NCBI GenBank assembly: GCA_015061565.1
Contig: SUWI01000024.1
Coordinates: forward strand, 1-33,937
DNA from: Lentisphaerota bacterium
GTDB lineage: Bacteria > Verrucomicrobiota > Lentisphaeria > Victivallales > UBA1829
DNA: 33,937 nucleotides
Reading direction: 5' to 3'
The position numbers and the translations under genes were made by a program. This document shows positions 25,833 to 33,331 of this stretch, one piece after another. How positions within the stretch are numbered: position 1 is the first letter of the stretch; every line of letters begins with the position of its first letter. The notes under the pieces are model-generated. The model ran no database searches and was not told the origin of the DNA. It saw only the letters and a list, made by a program, of their open reading frames with translations.

Positions 25833-26879
25833 TCAGTGTTTCATGGTCAGGATCACGCCCAGGGACTGGTCCGGATGGTCGACCAGCAGGTCGCTGGCTT
25901 CGCCGATCTGGTCCAGCGGCAGACGGTGCGTGGTCAGGGCGTCGACATTCAGGCGTTTTTCCGCCATCAGGGCGATCAGTTCCCGTCCGTTGCGCTGCGT
26001 GGTGAACTGCACGAACGCCGGCGGATAATCTTTGCCGTATTCCCAGGCGGTGTCATGATATCCCGCACCCGTCCGCGAGGAGACCCGGATGTTCAGGTTG
26101 CCCGAGGCCGCCCCGCCGTCCACTGCAATGCGGCAGCCGCCGACCAGGACGACATTTCCCATCTGATGGCCGTCCGCGGAGACCTTCATGCACTTTTTGA
26201 TGTTCATGAACGCGGTTTCGGCATTGCCGCCGAAGGCGAACAGGGCAAAATCCAGACCGTAGGGCGCGGCAAACGCTTTTGTCAGTTCGATCGGGTCATT
26301 CTTGACGAAATCAATGGATTTGATCCCGCAGTCGGCGGCGATTTTCGCGCGCAGTGCCAACGTTTCCCATGCGAGGACGCGGGCGCCGCTGAGCTGATAG
26401 AGCTGCGCCGCCAGATTGCCGACGATGCCCTGTCCGAGCACCGCGCCGTATTCGCCGAGCTTGACGTCGGTGCGGCGGACCGCCTGCAGCGAGGTCGCCG
26501 CCAGCGAAAGATACGTGGCTTGTTCGAAAGTCACTTCATCGGGCAGCGGCACCACCAGATTCACCGGCACGGCCGCATAGTCGGCATGCTGTGCGGCTCC
26601 CCCTCCCATGCAGGCCACCCGCATGCCCGGCTTCAGGCCTTTCACGTCGCCTTTGGTCTCCAGAATGATTCCGGCATTGGAATAGCCGAACTGCATCGGC
26701 ACGGAATCGGCCGGCCAGGGTTTCTCCCGCAGTTTTCTCACCAGGGACATTTCCGTCCCCGGACTGATCAGCGATGCGTGCACTTCCACCAGCACCTGGT
26801 TGTCCTTGAGCTGGGGCATTTCCTGTTCTTCGATACCGACTTTTCCGTTGTAATAGATGGCTCCGATCTTTCTTTTCAT
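25833..26879 (-). CDS. MDR-superfamily dehydrogenase lacking catalytic zinc ligands
   Basis: This 348-residue protein has an alcohol-dehydrogenase-like N-terminal domain and a Rossmann domain (LGQGIVGNLAAQ). The catalytic-zinc Cys motif is replaced by ISPGTEMS, and there is no GHE at the next ligand position (QFGYSNAG). It therefore likely works without catalytic zinc, like polyol or bi-domain oxidoreductases paired with Gfo/Idh proteins. The gene starts at ATG 26879 with GGAGG upstream and a promoter on the - strand. It is first in a two-gene operon with the Gfo/Idh gene and divergent from an AraC regulator. Together the pair may oxidise then further convert a sugar; the substrate is unknown. 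Confidence 0.8.
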   Translation of the reverse strand: MKRKIGAIYYNGKVGIEEQEMPQLKDNQVLVEVHASLISPGTEMSLVRKLREKPWPADSVPMQFGYSNAGIILETKGDVKGLKPGMRVACMGGGAAQHADYAAVPVNLVVPLPDEVTFEQATYLSLAATSLQAVRRTDVKLGEYGAVLGQGIVGNLAAQLYQLSGARVLAWETLALRAKIAADCGIKSIDFVKNDPIELTKAFAAPYGLDFALFAFGGNAETAFMNIKKCMKVSADGHQMGNVVLVGGCRIAVDGGAASGNLNIRVSSRTGAGYHDTAWEYGKDYPPAFVQFTTQRNGRELIALMAEKRLNVDALTTHRLPLDQIGEASDLLVDHPDQSLGVILTMKH

Positions 26880-26918
26880 GATTGCAGACCTCCGGTTGAT
26901 TCTGGGTTTTCTGCGGAT

Positions 26919-26947
26919 AATATATTCCGCGGAGAGCGAACAGTAAA
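26919..26947 (-). promoter_or_regulatory. Promoter of the MDR-Gfo/Idh operon
   Basis: On the - strand TTTACT (26947-26942), a 17 bp spacer and TATATT (26924-26919) precede the start by about 40 bp. Confidence 0.6.
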
Positions 26948-26950
26948 TTG

Positions 26951-26987
26951 CATTCTGGAGAAAAAATTTATCATTTTGGAGAAAAAA
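26951..26987. promoter_or_regulatory. AraC-type operator: two 16 bp direct repeats, 21 bp period
   Basis: CATTCTGGAGAAAAAA (26951-26966) and CATTTTGGAGAAAAAA (26972-26987) differ by one base and are spaced by two helical turns, the normal geometry of AraC-family sites. Three bases separate each repeat block from the flanking -35 hexamer on either side. The adjacent AraC gene at 27047 is the obvious candidate regulator of both directions. Confidence 0.75.
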
Positions 26988-26990
26988 CGG

Positions 26991-27019
26991 TTGCTTTTTT
27001 GCCGATTCCGCAGTATAAT
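26991..27019 (+). promoter_or_regulatory. Promoter of the AraC regulator gene at 27047
   Basis: TTGCTT (26991-26996), a 17 bp spacer and perfect TATAAT (27014-27019) lie 27 bp before the start codon. Confidence 0.75.
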
Positions 27020-27046
27020 TCAGAAGGTTGATACAGGAGGCTGACG

Positions 27047-27808
27047 ATGTCGAACCGGAACAGGAAAACGGAGCTGTTGTATTTCGGACACGGCTATACG
27101 GGCGGGACCGTGCCGCACCGGCATCCGTTTTTTCAGCTGGAATACTGCATCGAGGGACGACTCCCCGCCGCGGACGCCGAACAGTCGTTCATCCTCGAAC
27201 CCGGCGACTACTGGCTGATCCCGCCGGAAACCCGGCATAAGTTTTCCAGAACCGGAAACGTTCAGAATTATATCTCGATCAAATTCGTTTCCTCCTTCGG
27301 CTGCGCCGCCAGGGTAGGTCATGATCCGGTCTGCCGGTATTATCTTGACCGCATCCGGGCGGTGATCGACGGAGAGACTCCTTTCAGCGCTTATTCCAAT
27401 GAAGGCAAAGGCATCATCGAGGATTATCTTTTCAATTTTCTGGAACAGCTGGACCGGCTGGATGATGCCGCCCCCGGATCGCAATTCGAAACCGAGCTGC
27501 AGACCTGCATCTATGATCTCGGAGCCGTTGCCAATGTTGACGATCTGGCGGAAAATTTCGGGCTGAACCGGTCGGAATTCAAATACCGGTTCAGCCGGGA
27601 GATCGGCCACGGCCGAATCAAGCAGTATATCGATTCGATCCTGCTCAAGATGATCGAACAGCATCTGCGGTATTCGGATGTGCCTCTGAATATGATCGCG
27701 GAGCAGCTCCGTTTTTCGTCGATCTATGCGTTTTCGCGGTATTACAAGCATCATCGCGGGATCTCGCCGTCCGAATTCCGGCATCAGACCCAAGTATCCG
27801 AGGATTGA
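27047..27808 (+). CDS. AraC-family transcriptional regulator
   Basis: This 253-residue protein has an N-terminal cupin-like ligand domain (HRHPFFQLEYCIEG, then LEPGDYWLIPPETRHKF). The C-terminal double helix-turn-helix includes DDLAENFGLNRSEFKYRFSREIG and LNMIAEQLRFSSIYAFSRYYKHHRGISPSEFR, the conserved AraC end. It binds DNA and probably senses a sugar. CAGGAGG lies about 6 bp before ATG 27047. It is divergent from the MDR-Gfo/Idh operon with two direct-repeat sites between, so it likely regulates that operon and itself. The stop TGA is followed in the same reading frame by the small ORF at 27830. Confidence 0.92.
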   Translation: MSNRNRKTELLYFGHGYTGGTVPHRHPFFQLEYCIEGRLPAADAEQSFILEPGDYWLIPPETRHKFSRTGNVQNYISIKFVSSFGCAARVGHDPVCRYYLDRIRAVIDGETPFSAYSNEGKGIIEDYLFNFLEQLDRLDDAAPGSQFETELQTCIYDLGAVANVDDLAENFGLNRSEFKYRFSREIGHGRIKQYIDSILLKMIEQHLRYSDVPLNMIAEQLRFSSIYAFSRYYKHHRGISPSEFRHQTQVSED

Positions 27809-27829
27809 ATCCGACTACAGCCTTACACC

Positions 27830-28078
27830 ATGGAACGCGCCTCACTGGCGGATTTTCTGCAGGCAAAGTCTGCGCTGATCCGGCTGATCGAAAACATCCG
27901 CAGTGCAACCATCGGCAAAGATTTTGCGGAGATTGTCTGGAACGGGATGAAGCTGTGTGAACCGGGGGTGATCTTCCAGGCGGGAGGTCCCGAAGCGGAC
28001 TATTTCACTGCGGAAGGGCTGCGCAAAGCCGCGGACAACCGGATCCGGACCATGGATCCGGCCGGGATCTGGTTCTGA
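27830..28078 (+). CDS. Small hypothetical ORF, possibly a remnant
   Basis: This 82-residue ORF has codon use like its neighbours (GC-rich third positions) and a helical N-half (DFLQAKSALIRLIENIRSA), then a FQAGGPEADYFTAEGL segment. No ribosome site is visible before the ATG. It lies in the same frame as the AraC gene, separated by one TGA and 21 bases. It may be a real small gene, a 5'-truncated gene or a lost C-terminal extension. No family is recognised. Confidence 0.4.
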   Translation: MERASLADFLQAKSALIRLIENIRSATIGKDFAEIVWNGMKLCEPGVIFQAGGPEADYFTAEGLRKAADNRIRTMDPAGIWF

Positions 28079-28085
28079 TAAACGG

Positions 28086-28106
28086 AAAACCCGGCATTAA
28101 AGCCGG
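28086..28106 (-). terminator. Likely terminator of the DUF4838 unit
   Basis: CCGGC (28091-28095) pairs with GCCGG (28102-28106) around ATTAAA. On the - strand it is followed by GTTTTC. The stem is only five pairs; it lies directly after the stop at 28111. Confidence 0.5.
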
Positions 28107-28110
28107 ACAA

Positions 28111-30525
28111 CTATTCACCGGCTTCGATCAATTTGATGTCATCAACGTAAAAGCGGTCGCCTTTTTTCATCCCGGTAACCGTCAGGATGACTTCGCCCTT
28201 GACCGCCCGTTTCCCGGGCTTGGCGATCGAATAAACCAGATTCCACTGTCCGGGAACCAGAGTGATGACGGCCGGGCTGTAGGAAATCGTGTTATAACCG
28301 ATTTTGGTGCGTCCGTTCAAGCTGATCCTGGCCTGGGCGCGGCCCGGCGGATAATCCGGCGGGACCAGCACGCGCGCCATCACCAGATAACGTTTGGCGG
28401 GATCGTTCTGAAACGTCCGGACCAGGCGGGCCGTATTGCCGTTCGGCCGGAACTCGCCGGAAAATTTGCCCGTATGCGTGAATGCATTGCTCCGTTTCCC
28501 GGCCGGTTTCCAGTTTTTTGCTTCATCAGCCTCGAACGAGGCATCCGGGATCATGCCGGTCACGGCGGAAGCATTGCTCAAAGTGGTCAGCAGTTCTTTC
28601 CATTCGGCGGGGATCCGCGGATCATCCAGCGATTTCCGGTAAGCGGCCAGAACAGCCGGTTTCTCCATATACGGCAGCAGTGCCGTCACCGATTTGGGGA
28701 TCGCCAGCCGGGTATATTTTTCCTTGAAGGATTTCGGATAGAGATTGGGATAAATACCGCCCCACCAGCGGGGGAAATTCTGGCTGATATCCTGCGCGGT
28801 CTGCTGCCGTCGGACCGCCGCATCGGCGATGACCGGCAGGTTTTTCGCCAGAAACAGCGCATCATCGGCGCTGCCGATCCCGCCGGAGAGATCGATCCGG
28901 CCCATGCCGTTCAGGATCATCGAGGCTTCATACAGTTCGAATTCCTTCATGAGATAAGCCGCCCTTTTCTTCTGGGAGGCATCCCCGGCCCGGTTGGCAA
29001 GCCGGACCGTCTTTTCCATCAGTTCCCGGCACTTCCGGGGCAGATCCGGACTTATGGCATTGTGATACGCCCCGTCAATCCCCAGCGACAGATACACATA
29101 TTTCACACTGTTATACCACTGGGTCTTTCTGACCGGACCGTCCCAAAAATCGTTCCAGAGAGCATAATACTGTTTCAGATACGGTGCGGCTTCTTTTCCG
29201 ACGGCGGCTTCATACCATTCATCCAGCGTTTTTTCGACATCGATCTCAGGATCGTAAAAGAGTTTCAGATACAGATAGAGATGCGGCCCCTGGCCGAAAT
29301 TCGGCATGGCCTCGACAAATCCGACTTCGCCGTGATTCCGGGCAAACCAGCGGATCTGTTCGGCCTGATATTTGAAAAACACCCGCGGCAGGGAATAATG
29401 CACTACGCCGTAACCGTATTCCCAGATCCCGACATATCCGGCGCGTTCCTTCCACATCAGGAACATTTCCTGAAGCTGTTTCTTCATGACCGGATCGCTC
29501 AGCGCATACGCTTCGCAGGCGATGGTCACCACCACATTGTCTTCCAGCTTGAAACTCGGCGGATTCTTGACGCAGTTATAAGCCAGCACGCCCAGCAGGA
29601 CGTTGGGAAATTCCTTGCGGATCTCTTTCGCGACGCGGTTCACCCATTTGTAATAGACTTCCGACCGGTTGACCAGCTGCGGCTCCAGCGCCGTAGTCCG
29701 GGGGCCTTTGTTGGCTTTTTCGCATTCCGGACACATGCAGTAATAATTCCAGCCGTCGTTCACGACCAGGGAATAGCTGTTCTGCCCCGGATGCTTGCGC
29801 AGATATTCGGAAATATTTTTGACCGCTTCGGATGCGGTCGCCGGATTGCTGTAGCAGGGTTCCCAGATGTAAGGGGCGGGTTTCGTTTCGCGTTTGCCGT
29901 AACGGACCGGAAGGATTTTTCCGGTCCATTCGCCTTTGCCGTATTTTTTCAGCGGGAAGGTCCGGTCCACGCCGTGGTTGCAGAGGTCGCGGGAATCCTG
30001 CAGCTGGCAGTTCAGATTCAGCTGCCATTGATTGTCCATGGAGAAAATCGAGCGGAAGATCCGGAAAGCGGCGTCTTTCGTCACTTTTTCCATCGGGACC
30101 GCGAGATCGCGGCAGGGCGGATACCAGGCGCCGTCTTCGCCGGGGAACGGATACCGGATGCCGGCTTTTTCGATGATGCTGTTCAGCGCATACCGGATCG
30201 CCAGCGGCGTGCCGGTGATCCGCAGCGTCCGCTCATTTGGAAAATCCATCGTATACTTGCTCCGGTCGATATAACTGCTCTTGACCGGATTAAAGACGAT
30301 TACCTTGCCGGAGGCGGGAACGGTTTTTACTTCCGGCAGCTGTGAACCGGTGCTTTTGGCCAGTTCCCGGTTGAAATACCGGACCGGGGCAAGCAGCTGC
30401 GGCGAGACTTTTTCAGGCAGGACCAGGGACGCCTGCGCTTTTCCATCGCGGAACAGCGTGAAATCGGCGCCGTGCAGGACGCAGAAAAACAGCAGCGAAA
30501 AAATTACCATCAGACTTTTTTTCAT
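28111..30525 (-). CDS. Exported DUF4838-domain protein, glycan-active candidate
   Basis: This 804-residue protein has a signal peptide (MKKSLMVIFSLLFFCVLHG). A ~100-residue alpha/beta region like the N-terminal domain of GH67/GH20-type enzymes (LRITGTPLAIRYALNSIIEKAGIRY, read in parts) comes next. The DUF4838 domain follows, with its mark YSLVVNDGWNYYCMCPECEK near residues 255-275; the Cys triple CxCxxC may hold a metal or disulfide. From ~660 a CBM4/9-like beta sandwich ends the protein (DASFEADEAKNW, RFYVDDIKLIE). DUF4838 is a predicted hydrolase-like barrel; activity is not established. GGAGG precedes the ATG. It is 12 bp downstream of the third prepilin-like gene in one operon, divergent from an AraC gene. 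Confidence 0.85.
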   Translation of the reverse strand: MKKSLMVIFSLLFFCVLHGADFTLFRDGKAQASLVLPEKVSPQLLAPVRYFNRELAKSTGSQLPEVKTVPASGKVIVFNPVKSSYIDRSKYTMDFPNERTLRITGTPLAIRYALNSIIEKAGIRYPFPGEDGAWYPPCRDLAVPMEKVTKDAAFRIFRSIFSMDNQWQLNLNCQLQDSRDLCNHGVDRTFPLKKYGKGEWTGKILPVRYGKRETKPAPYIWEPCYSNPATASEAVKNISEYLRKHPGQNSYSLVVNDGWNYYCMCPECEKANKGPRTTALEPQLVNRSEVYYKWVNRVAKEIRKEFPNVLLGVLAYNCVKNPPSFKLEDNVVVTIACEAYALSDPVMKKQLQEMFLMWKERAGYVGIWEYGYGVVHYSLPRVFFKYQAEQIRWFARNHGEVGFVEAMPNFGQGPHLYLYLKLFYDPEIDVEKTLDEWYEAAVGKEAAPYLKQYYALWNDFWDGPVRKTQWYNSVKYVYLSLGIDGAYHNAISPDLPRKCRELMEKTVRLANRAGDASQKKRAAYLMKEFELYEASMILNGMGRIDLSGGIGSADDALFLAKNLPVIADAAVRRQQTAQDISQNFPRWWGGIYPNLYPKSFKEKYTRLAIPKSVTALLPYMEKPAVLAAYRKSLDDPRIPAEWKELLTTLSNASAVTGMIPDASFEADEAKNWKPAGKRSNAFTHTGKFSGEFRPNGNTARLVRTFQNDPAKRYLVMARVLVPPDYPPGRAQARISLNGRTKIGYNTISYSPAVITLVPGQWNLVYSIAKPGKRAVKGEVILTVTGMKKGDRFYVDDIKLIEAGE

Positions 30526-30537
30526 GTTGTTCCTCCG

Positions 30538-31338
30538 TTACCACTTGTGCGGCGTATCGCGGCCGGAATACGGATAGAAATAATCATATCCGGTAATATG
30601 TTTCTCGCCTCCGGAGAAATTGTATTTCCCTCCGGTAGAGTCGCGGTAATCAAAATCATTTTCCGGAATGGAAGTCACATTTCCAGCCACCATCACGGCA
30701 TTGATATTATGCCCGTTGTTGTGGTTGAAACTGTGCATCCGGTTGCCGAAACCCTTGTTGCCGTCGGCAAACCAGACCGTGGAGGACTGTTTGTAATAAC
30801 TGTAAAAGCGGGTGGTCCGGAAGAACCCGTTGGGAATATCCATCATCCAGTGCGATTTGATATTGGTACTGGTCAGCGACCAGTTGATCTCGTAATTGCA
30901 GGACTTGGGGGTGGCTCCGTTCGCATCGGTTTTGGCGGAAGGACAACGCATCATGCCTCTGGCGATCCCGGATCCGGACGACACGGTCAATTCCGGTATA
31001 TATCCCAGATATCGGCCCGCCGGATACGGCCCCGGATCATTCTGTTTCCCTTTGCACATGATCACCTGCCAGCTGACCGTTCTGTCATATTGGTAATACA
31101 GACCCGGCGCCCATTCGCCGAAATCGTTCGCATAAGTATGTCCGGCCAGACCGAATTGTTTCAGATTGCTGATGCAGGAAGTCGATCTGGCTTTTTCACG
31201 GGCCGCATTCAAGGCCGGCAGCAGCATCCCCGCCAGGATCGCAATGATCGCTATCACCACCAGGAGCTCGATCAAAGTGAAAACTTCCAGGCGTACAGCC
31301 GATTTCTTTGCATTCAGCTTCCCCATGCCCGATTCCAT
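30538..31338 (-). CDS. Prepilin-like secreted protein, third copy
   Basis: This 266-residue protein has a 19-residue leader then [20 protein letters not shown] with Glu at mature position 5. The residue before the Phe is Val (RLEV/F), not Gly, so normal prepilin cleavage is doubtful. The C-terminal H-X9-DG region is degenerate: [14 protein letters not shown] has Ala where the Asp should be. GGAGGG lies about 9 bp before ATG 31338. It is the first gene of an operon with the DUF4838 protein gene and has a promoter facing away from the AraC gene at 31501. The mature body is Gly/Asn/Tyr-rich and probably exposed outside the inner membrane. Confidence 0.85.
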   Translation of the reverse strand: MESGMGKLNAKKSAVRLEVFTLIELLVVIAIIAILAGMLLPALNAAREKARSTSCISNLKQFGLAGHTYANDFGEWAPGLYYQYDRTVSWQVIMCKGKQNDPGPYPAGRYLGYIPELTVSSGSGIARGMMRCPSAKTDANGATPKSCNYEINWSLTSTNIKSHWMMDIPNGFFRTTRFYSYYKQSSTVWFADGNKGFGNRMHSFNHNNGHNINAVMVAGNVTSIPENDFDYRDSTGGKYNFSGGEKHITGYDYFYPYSGRDTPHKW

Positions 31339-31397
31339 AATTCATTTCCCTCCATGTAAAATCCAATATGACATGCCTTTTTGACCGGATTACATCA

Positions 31398-31426
31398 AAT
31401 ATAACAGCGGTAAACCCAAAAAACAA
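31398..31426 (-). promoter_or_regulatory. Promoter of the prepilin-like/DUF4838 operon
   Basis: On the - strand TTGTTT (31426-31421), a 17 bp spacer and TATATT (31403-31398) lie about 60 bp before the start codon. Its -35 is ten bases from the -35 of the divergent AraC promoter. Confidence 0.6.
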
Positions 31427-31436
31427 TCATTAAAAC

Positions 31437-31464
31437 TTGCATTTTAGATTTGAAAAGTTATAGT
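31437..31464 (+). promoter_or_regulatory. Promoter of the AraC regulator gene at 31501
   Basis: TTGCAT (31437-31442), a 16 bp spacer and TATAGT (31459-31464) lie 36 bp before ATG 31501. Confidence 0.6.
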
Positions 31465-31500
31465 ATCTGCTGAAAAACGACAGACAGTTTGAGGAACAGG

Positions 31501-32370
31501 ATGAGCAAATCTCCCTTTCAGAAAAAAATCATGTCCGGTGAACATGTCGAAGAAATATCCTATCTGGATTTTTCCTATCATGCCATGGATGAGCGGCATT
31601 TTTTCCGGATGGAAGCATACGGCGAAACCAAAGCATCCGCCGGATGGGTGCGCGGCCGGCCCCCGGACGCCTGGGAAGAATTTTCCCTCGAATACATTGT
31701 CCGGGGGTCATGCACTTATGAAGACGGAGCCAACCGGAGAATTCTCCGCGCCGGCGATCTGTTCATTCTCAAGAATAACGCGGTCAACAACTTATTCTGC
31801 GACCAGCATCAGCATGTGGTCAAATGCTACCTGACTTTGCGGTATAACCGGATCATCGAGCAGATCTACAACCTTTCTCTGGACAACTTTCAGGCGGTTT
31901 CCTTCAGCGAACCGGAACGGATCCTGATGCTTTATAACGATATCCGGCAGCTGGTGATCAACGGACATAAATATCTCTACAGCGAACTTTCCGGCAAAAT
32001 TTATCAGCTGCTTTTCGAATTGAAAAACGCCCAGCAGACTTATGAATTCACGGATGAATTTTCCGGTATCCTGTCCATGATCCATTTTTCACCGGAACGT
32101 TTTCCCGACCTGAAATCGATCCAGGAGGAATTCAAGATTTCCCGTTATGCCCTGATGCAGTTCTTCCGCAGCAAGCTGAACACCACGCCGATCAGATATG
32201 TGAACCAGCTCAAACTCGGAAAAGCAGTGTGGCTGCTGGAAAATCAGATAACGCCGGTCAATGTCATCGCGCAGACCTGCGGTTTTCACAGCGTCCAGTA
32301 CTTTATCAACCAGTTCAAAAAACGTTACGGCATGACTCCGCTGAAATACCGTCGGTCCCATCGCCGATAA
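31501..32370 (+). CDS. AraC-family transcriptional regulator, second copy
   Basis: This 289-residue protein has an N-terminal sensing domain with a cupin-like strand set (EEFSLEYIVRGSCTYEDG, RAGDLFILKNNAVNN). The C-terminal AraC helix-turn-helix pair is DLKSIQEEFKISRYALMQFF and VIAQTCGFHSVQYFINQFKKRYG, ending MTPLKYRR. ATG 31501 is preferred over the in-frame TTG at 31489 because GAGG lies 6 bp before it. It is divergent from the third prepilin-like/DUF4838 operon, which it most likely activates in response to a glycan product. It ends 3 bp from the convergent panE stop. Confidence 0.92.
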   Translation: MSKSPFQKKIMSGEHVEEISYLDFSYHAMDERHFFRMEAYGETKASAGWVRGRPPDAWEEFSLEYIVRGSCTYEDGANRRILRAGDLFILKNNAVNNLFCDQHQHVVKCYLTLRYNRIIEQIYNLSLDNFQAVSFSEPERILMLYNDIRQLVINGHKYLYSELSGKIYQLLFELKNAQQTYEFTDEFSGILSMIHFSPERFPDLKSIQEEFKISRYALMQFFRSKLNTTPIRYVNQLKLGKAVWLLENQITPVNVIAQTCGFHSVQYFINQFKKRYGMTPLKYRRSHRR

Positions 32371-32373
32371 GGG

Positions 32374-33318
32374 TCAGGAACGGGCTTTGCGCCGGAGCGA
32401 ATCGATCGATTTCAGCAGGGCGTAACAGACTTCCATTTCCGGAACCGCCGCGCCGTGTTTGCGGGCGATCCGCAGCGTATTGCCCAGGATCGCTTCGACC
32501 TCCAGCGGACGGCCCGCCAGATAATCCTGCAGCATGCTGCTGTTGTAAGGTTTCAGCGACCGGGTGTAATCCATCATGCCGTCCGCTTCCTTCGGGAGGA
32601 TCGTGATCCCCTCGCAGGCGGCGACGGCGATGACTTCGTCCATCAGGCCGCGGCAGAGTTTTTCCAGTTCCGCACCGTCGCACAGCCAGCCGGTGTCGGC
32701 TCCGCCCGCCAGTACGGAAACGGGATTGAACGGCACATTCCACAGCAGTTTCCGCCAGCGCGCTTCCTGGACGTTTTCCATCAGTTTGCACGGGGCGCCG
32801 CCTTCGATGAACAATTGCGCCAAACGCTGCGCCGCCGGACTGGGCGCACCCGCCGGAAAACTGCCGATCTCCAGACGGCCCGGGCCGGTGTTGAACACTT
32901 TGCCGGATTCCGGACGCGACGCGCACAAGTAGGCGATGCAGCTCAGGATCTCCTGTTTCGGTAACAATGCGGCAATCGGTTCTTCGATGGCGATGCCGTT
33001 CTGGATCAGCACGATCACGGTCGAATCGGACAGCGGCACACCGGCCGTCAGACGGGCCGGATCGGCATCCGGAAGGACCTTGGATGTGATGAGGATATAA
33101 TCGGGCGTGAACGGACATTCTGCCGCACTGCGGATCACGTGACCGGGTTGGAAACGGCTGACCGTGCCGCGGTCTTCAATCTCGTAGCCGCGCGCTTTGG
33201 CGACCTCGTAATCACTGCGGGCGACGACGGCGGTTTCCGCACCGGCCTTCGCCAGTTTCGAGGCGAAAAACACGCCGAGCGCGCCGGCGCCGAGCAGCAG
33301 GACTTTGGCCCGTTCCAT
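32374..33318 (-). CDS. panE: 2-dehydropantoate 2-reductase
   Basis: This 314-residue NADPH-dependent enzyme reduces ketopantoate to pantoate in coenzyme A synthesis. The N-terminal dinucleotide motif is GAGALG (10-15). The central region has NGIAIEEPI, and the C-terminal domain has WRKLLWNVPFNPVSVLAGG with the conserved Lys and Asn of the active site. The distal segment MDYTRSLKPYNSSMLQDYLAGRP (read in parts) matches the substrate loop. It is 13 bp downstream of panC on the same strand, and this co-location supports the assignment over other ketopantoate-reductase-like enzymes. Confidence 0.9.
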   Translation of the reverse strand: MERAKVLLLGAGALGVFFASKLAKAGAETAVVARSDYEVAKARGYEIEDRGTVSRFQPGHVIRSAAECPFTPDYILITSKVLPDADPARLTAGVPLSDSTVIVLIQNGIAIEEPIAALLPKQEILSCIAYLCASRPESGKVFNTGPGRLEIGSFPAGAPSPAAQRLAQLFIEGGAPCKLMENVQEARWRKLLWNVPFNPVSVLAGGADTGWLCDGAELEKLCRGLMDEVIAVAACEGITILPKEADGMMDYTRSLKPYNSSMLQDYLAGRPLEVEAILGNTLRIARKHGAAVPEMEVCYALLKSIDSLRRKARS

Positions 33319-33331
33319 ACCCGTATCCCTT

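Noticed and set aside
28474-30345. Long + strand ORF opposite the DUF4838 gene
   Set aside because: The - strand protein has a signal peptide, ribosome site and known domain; the + frame has none of these.
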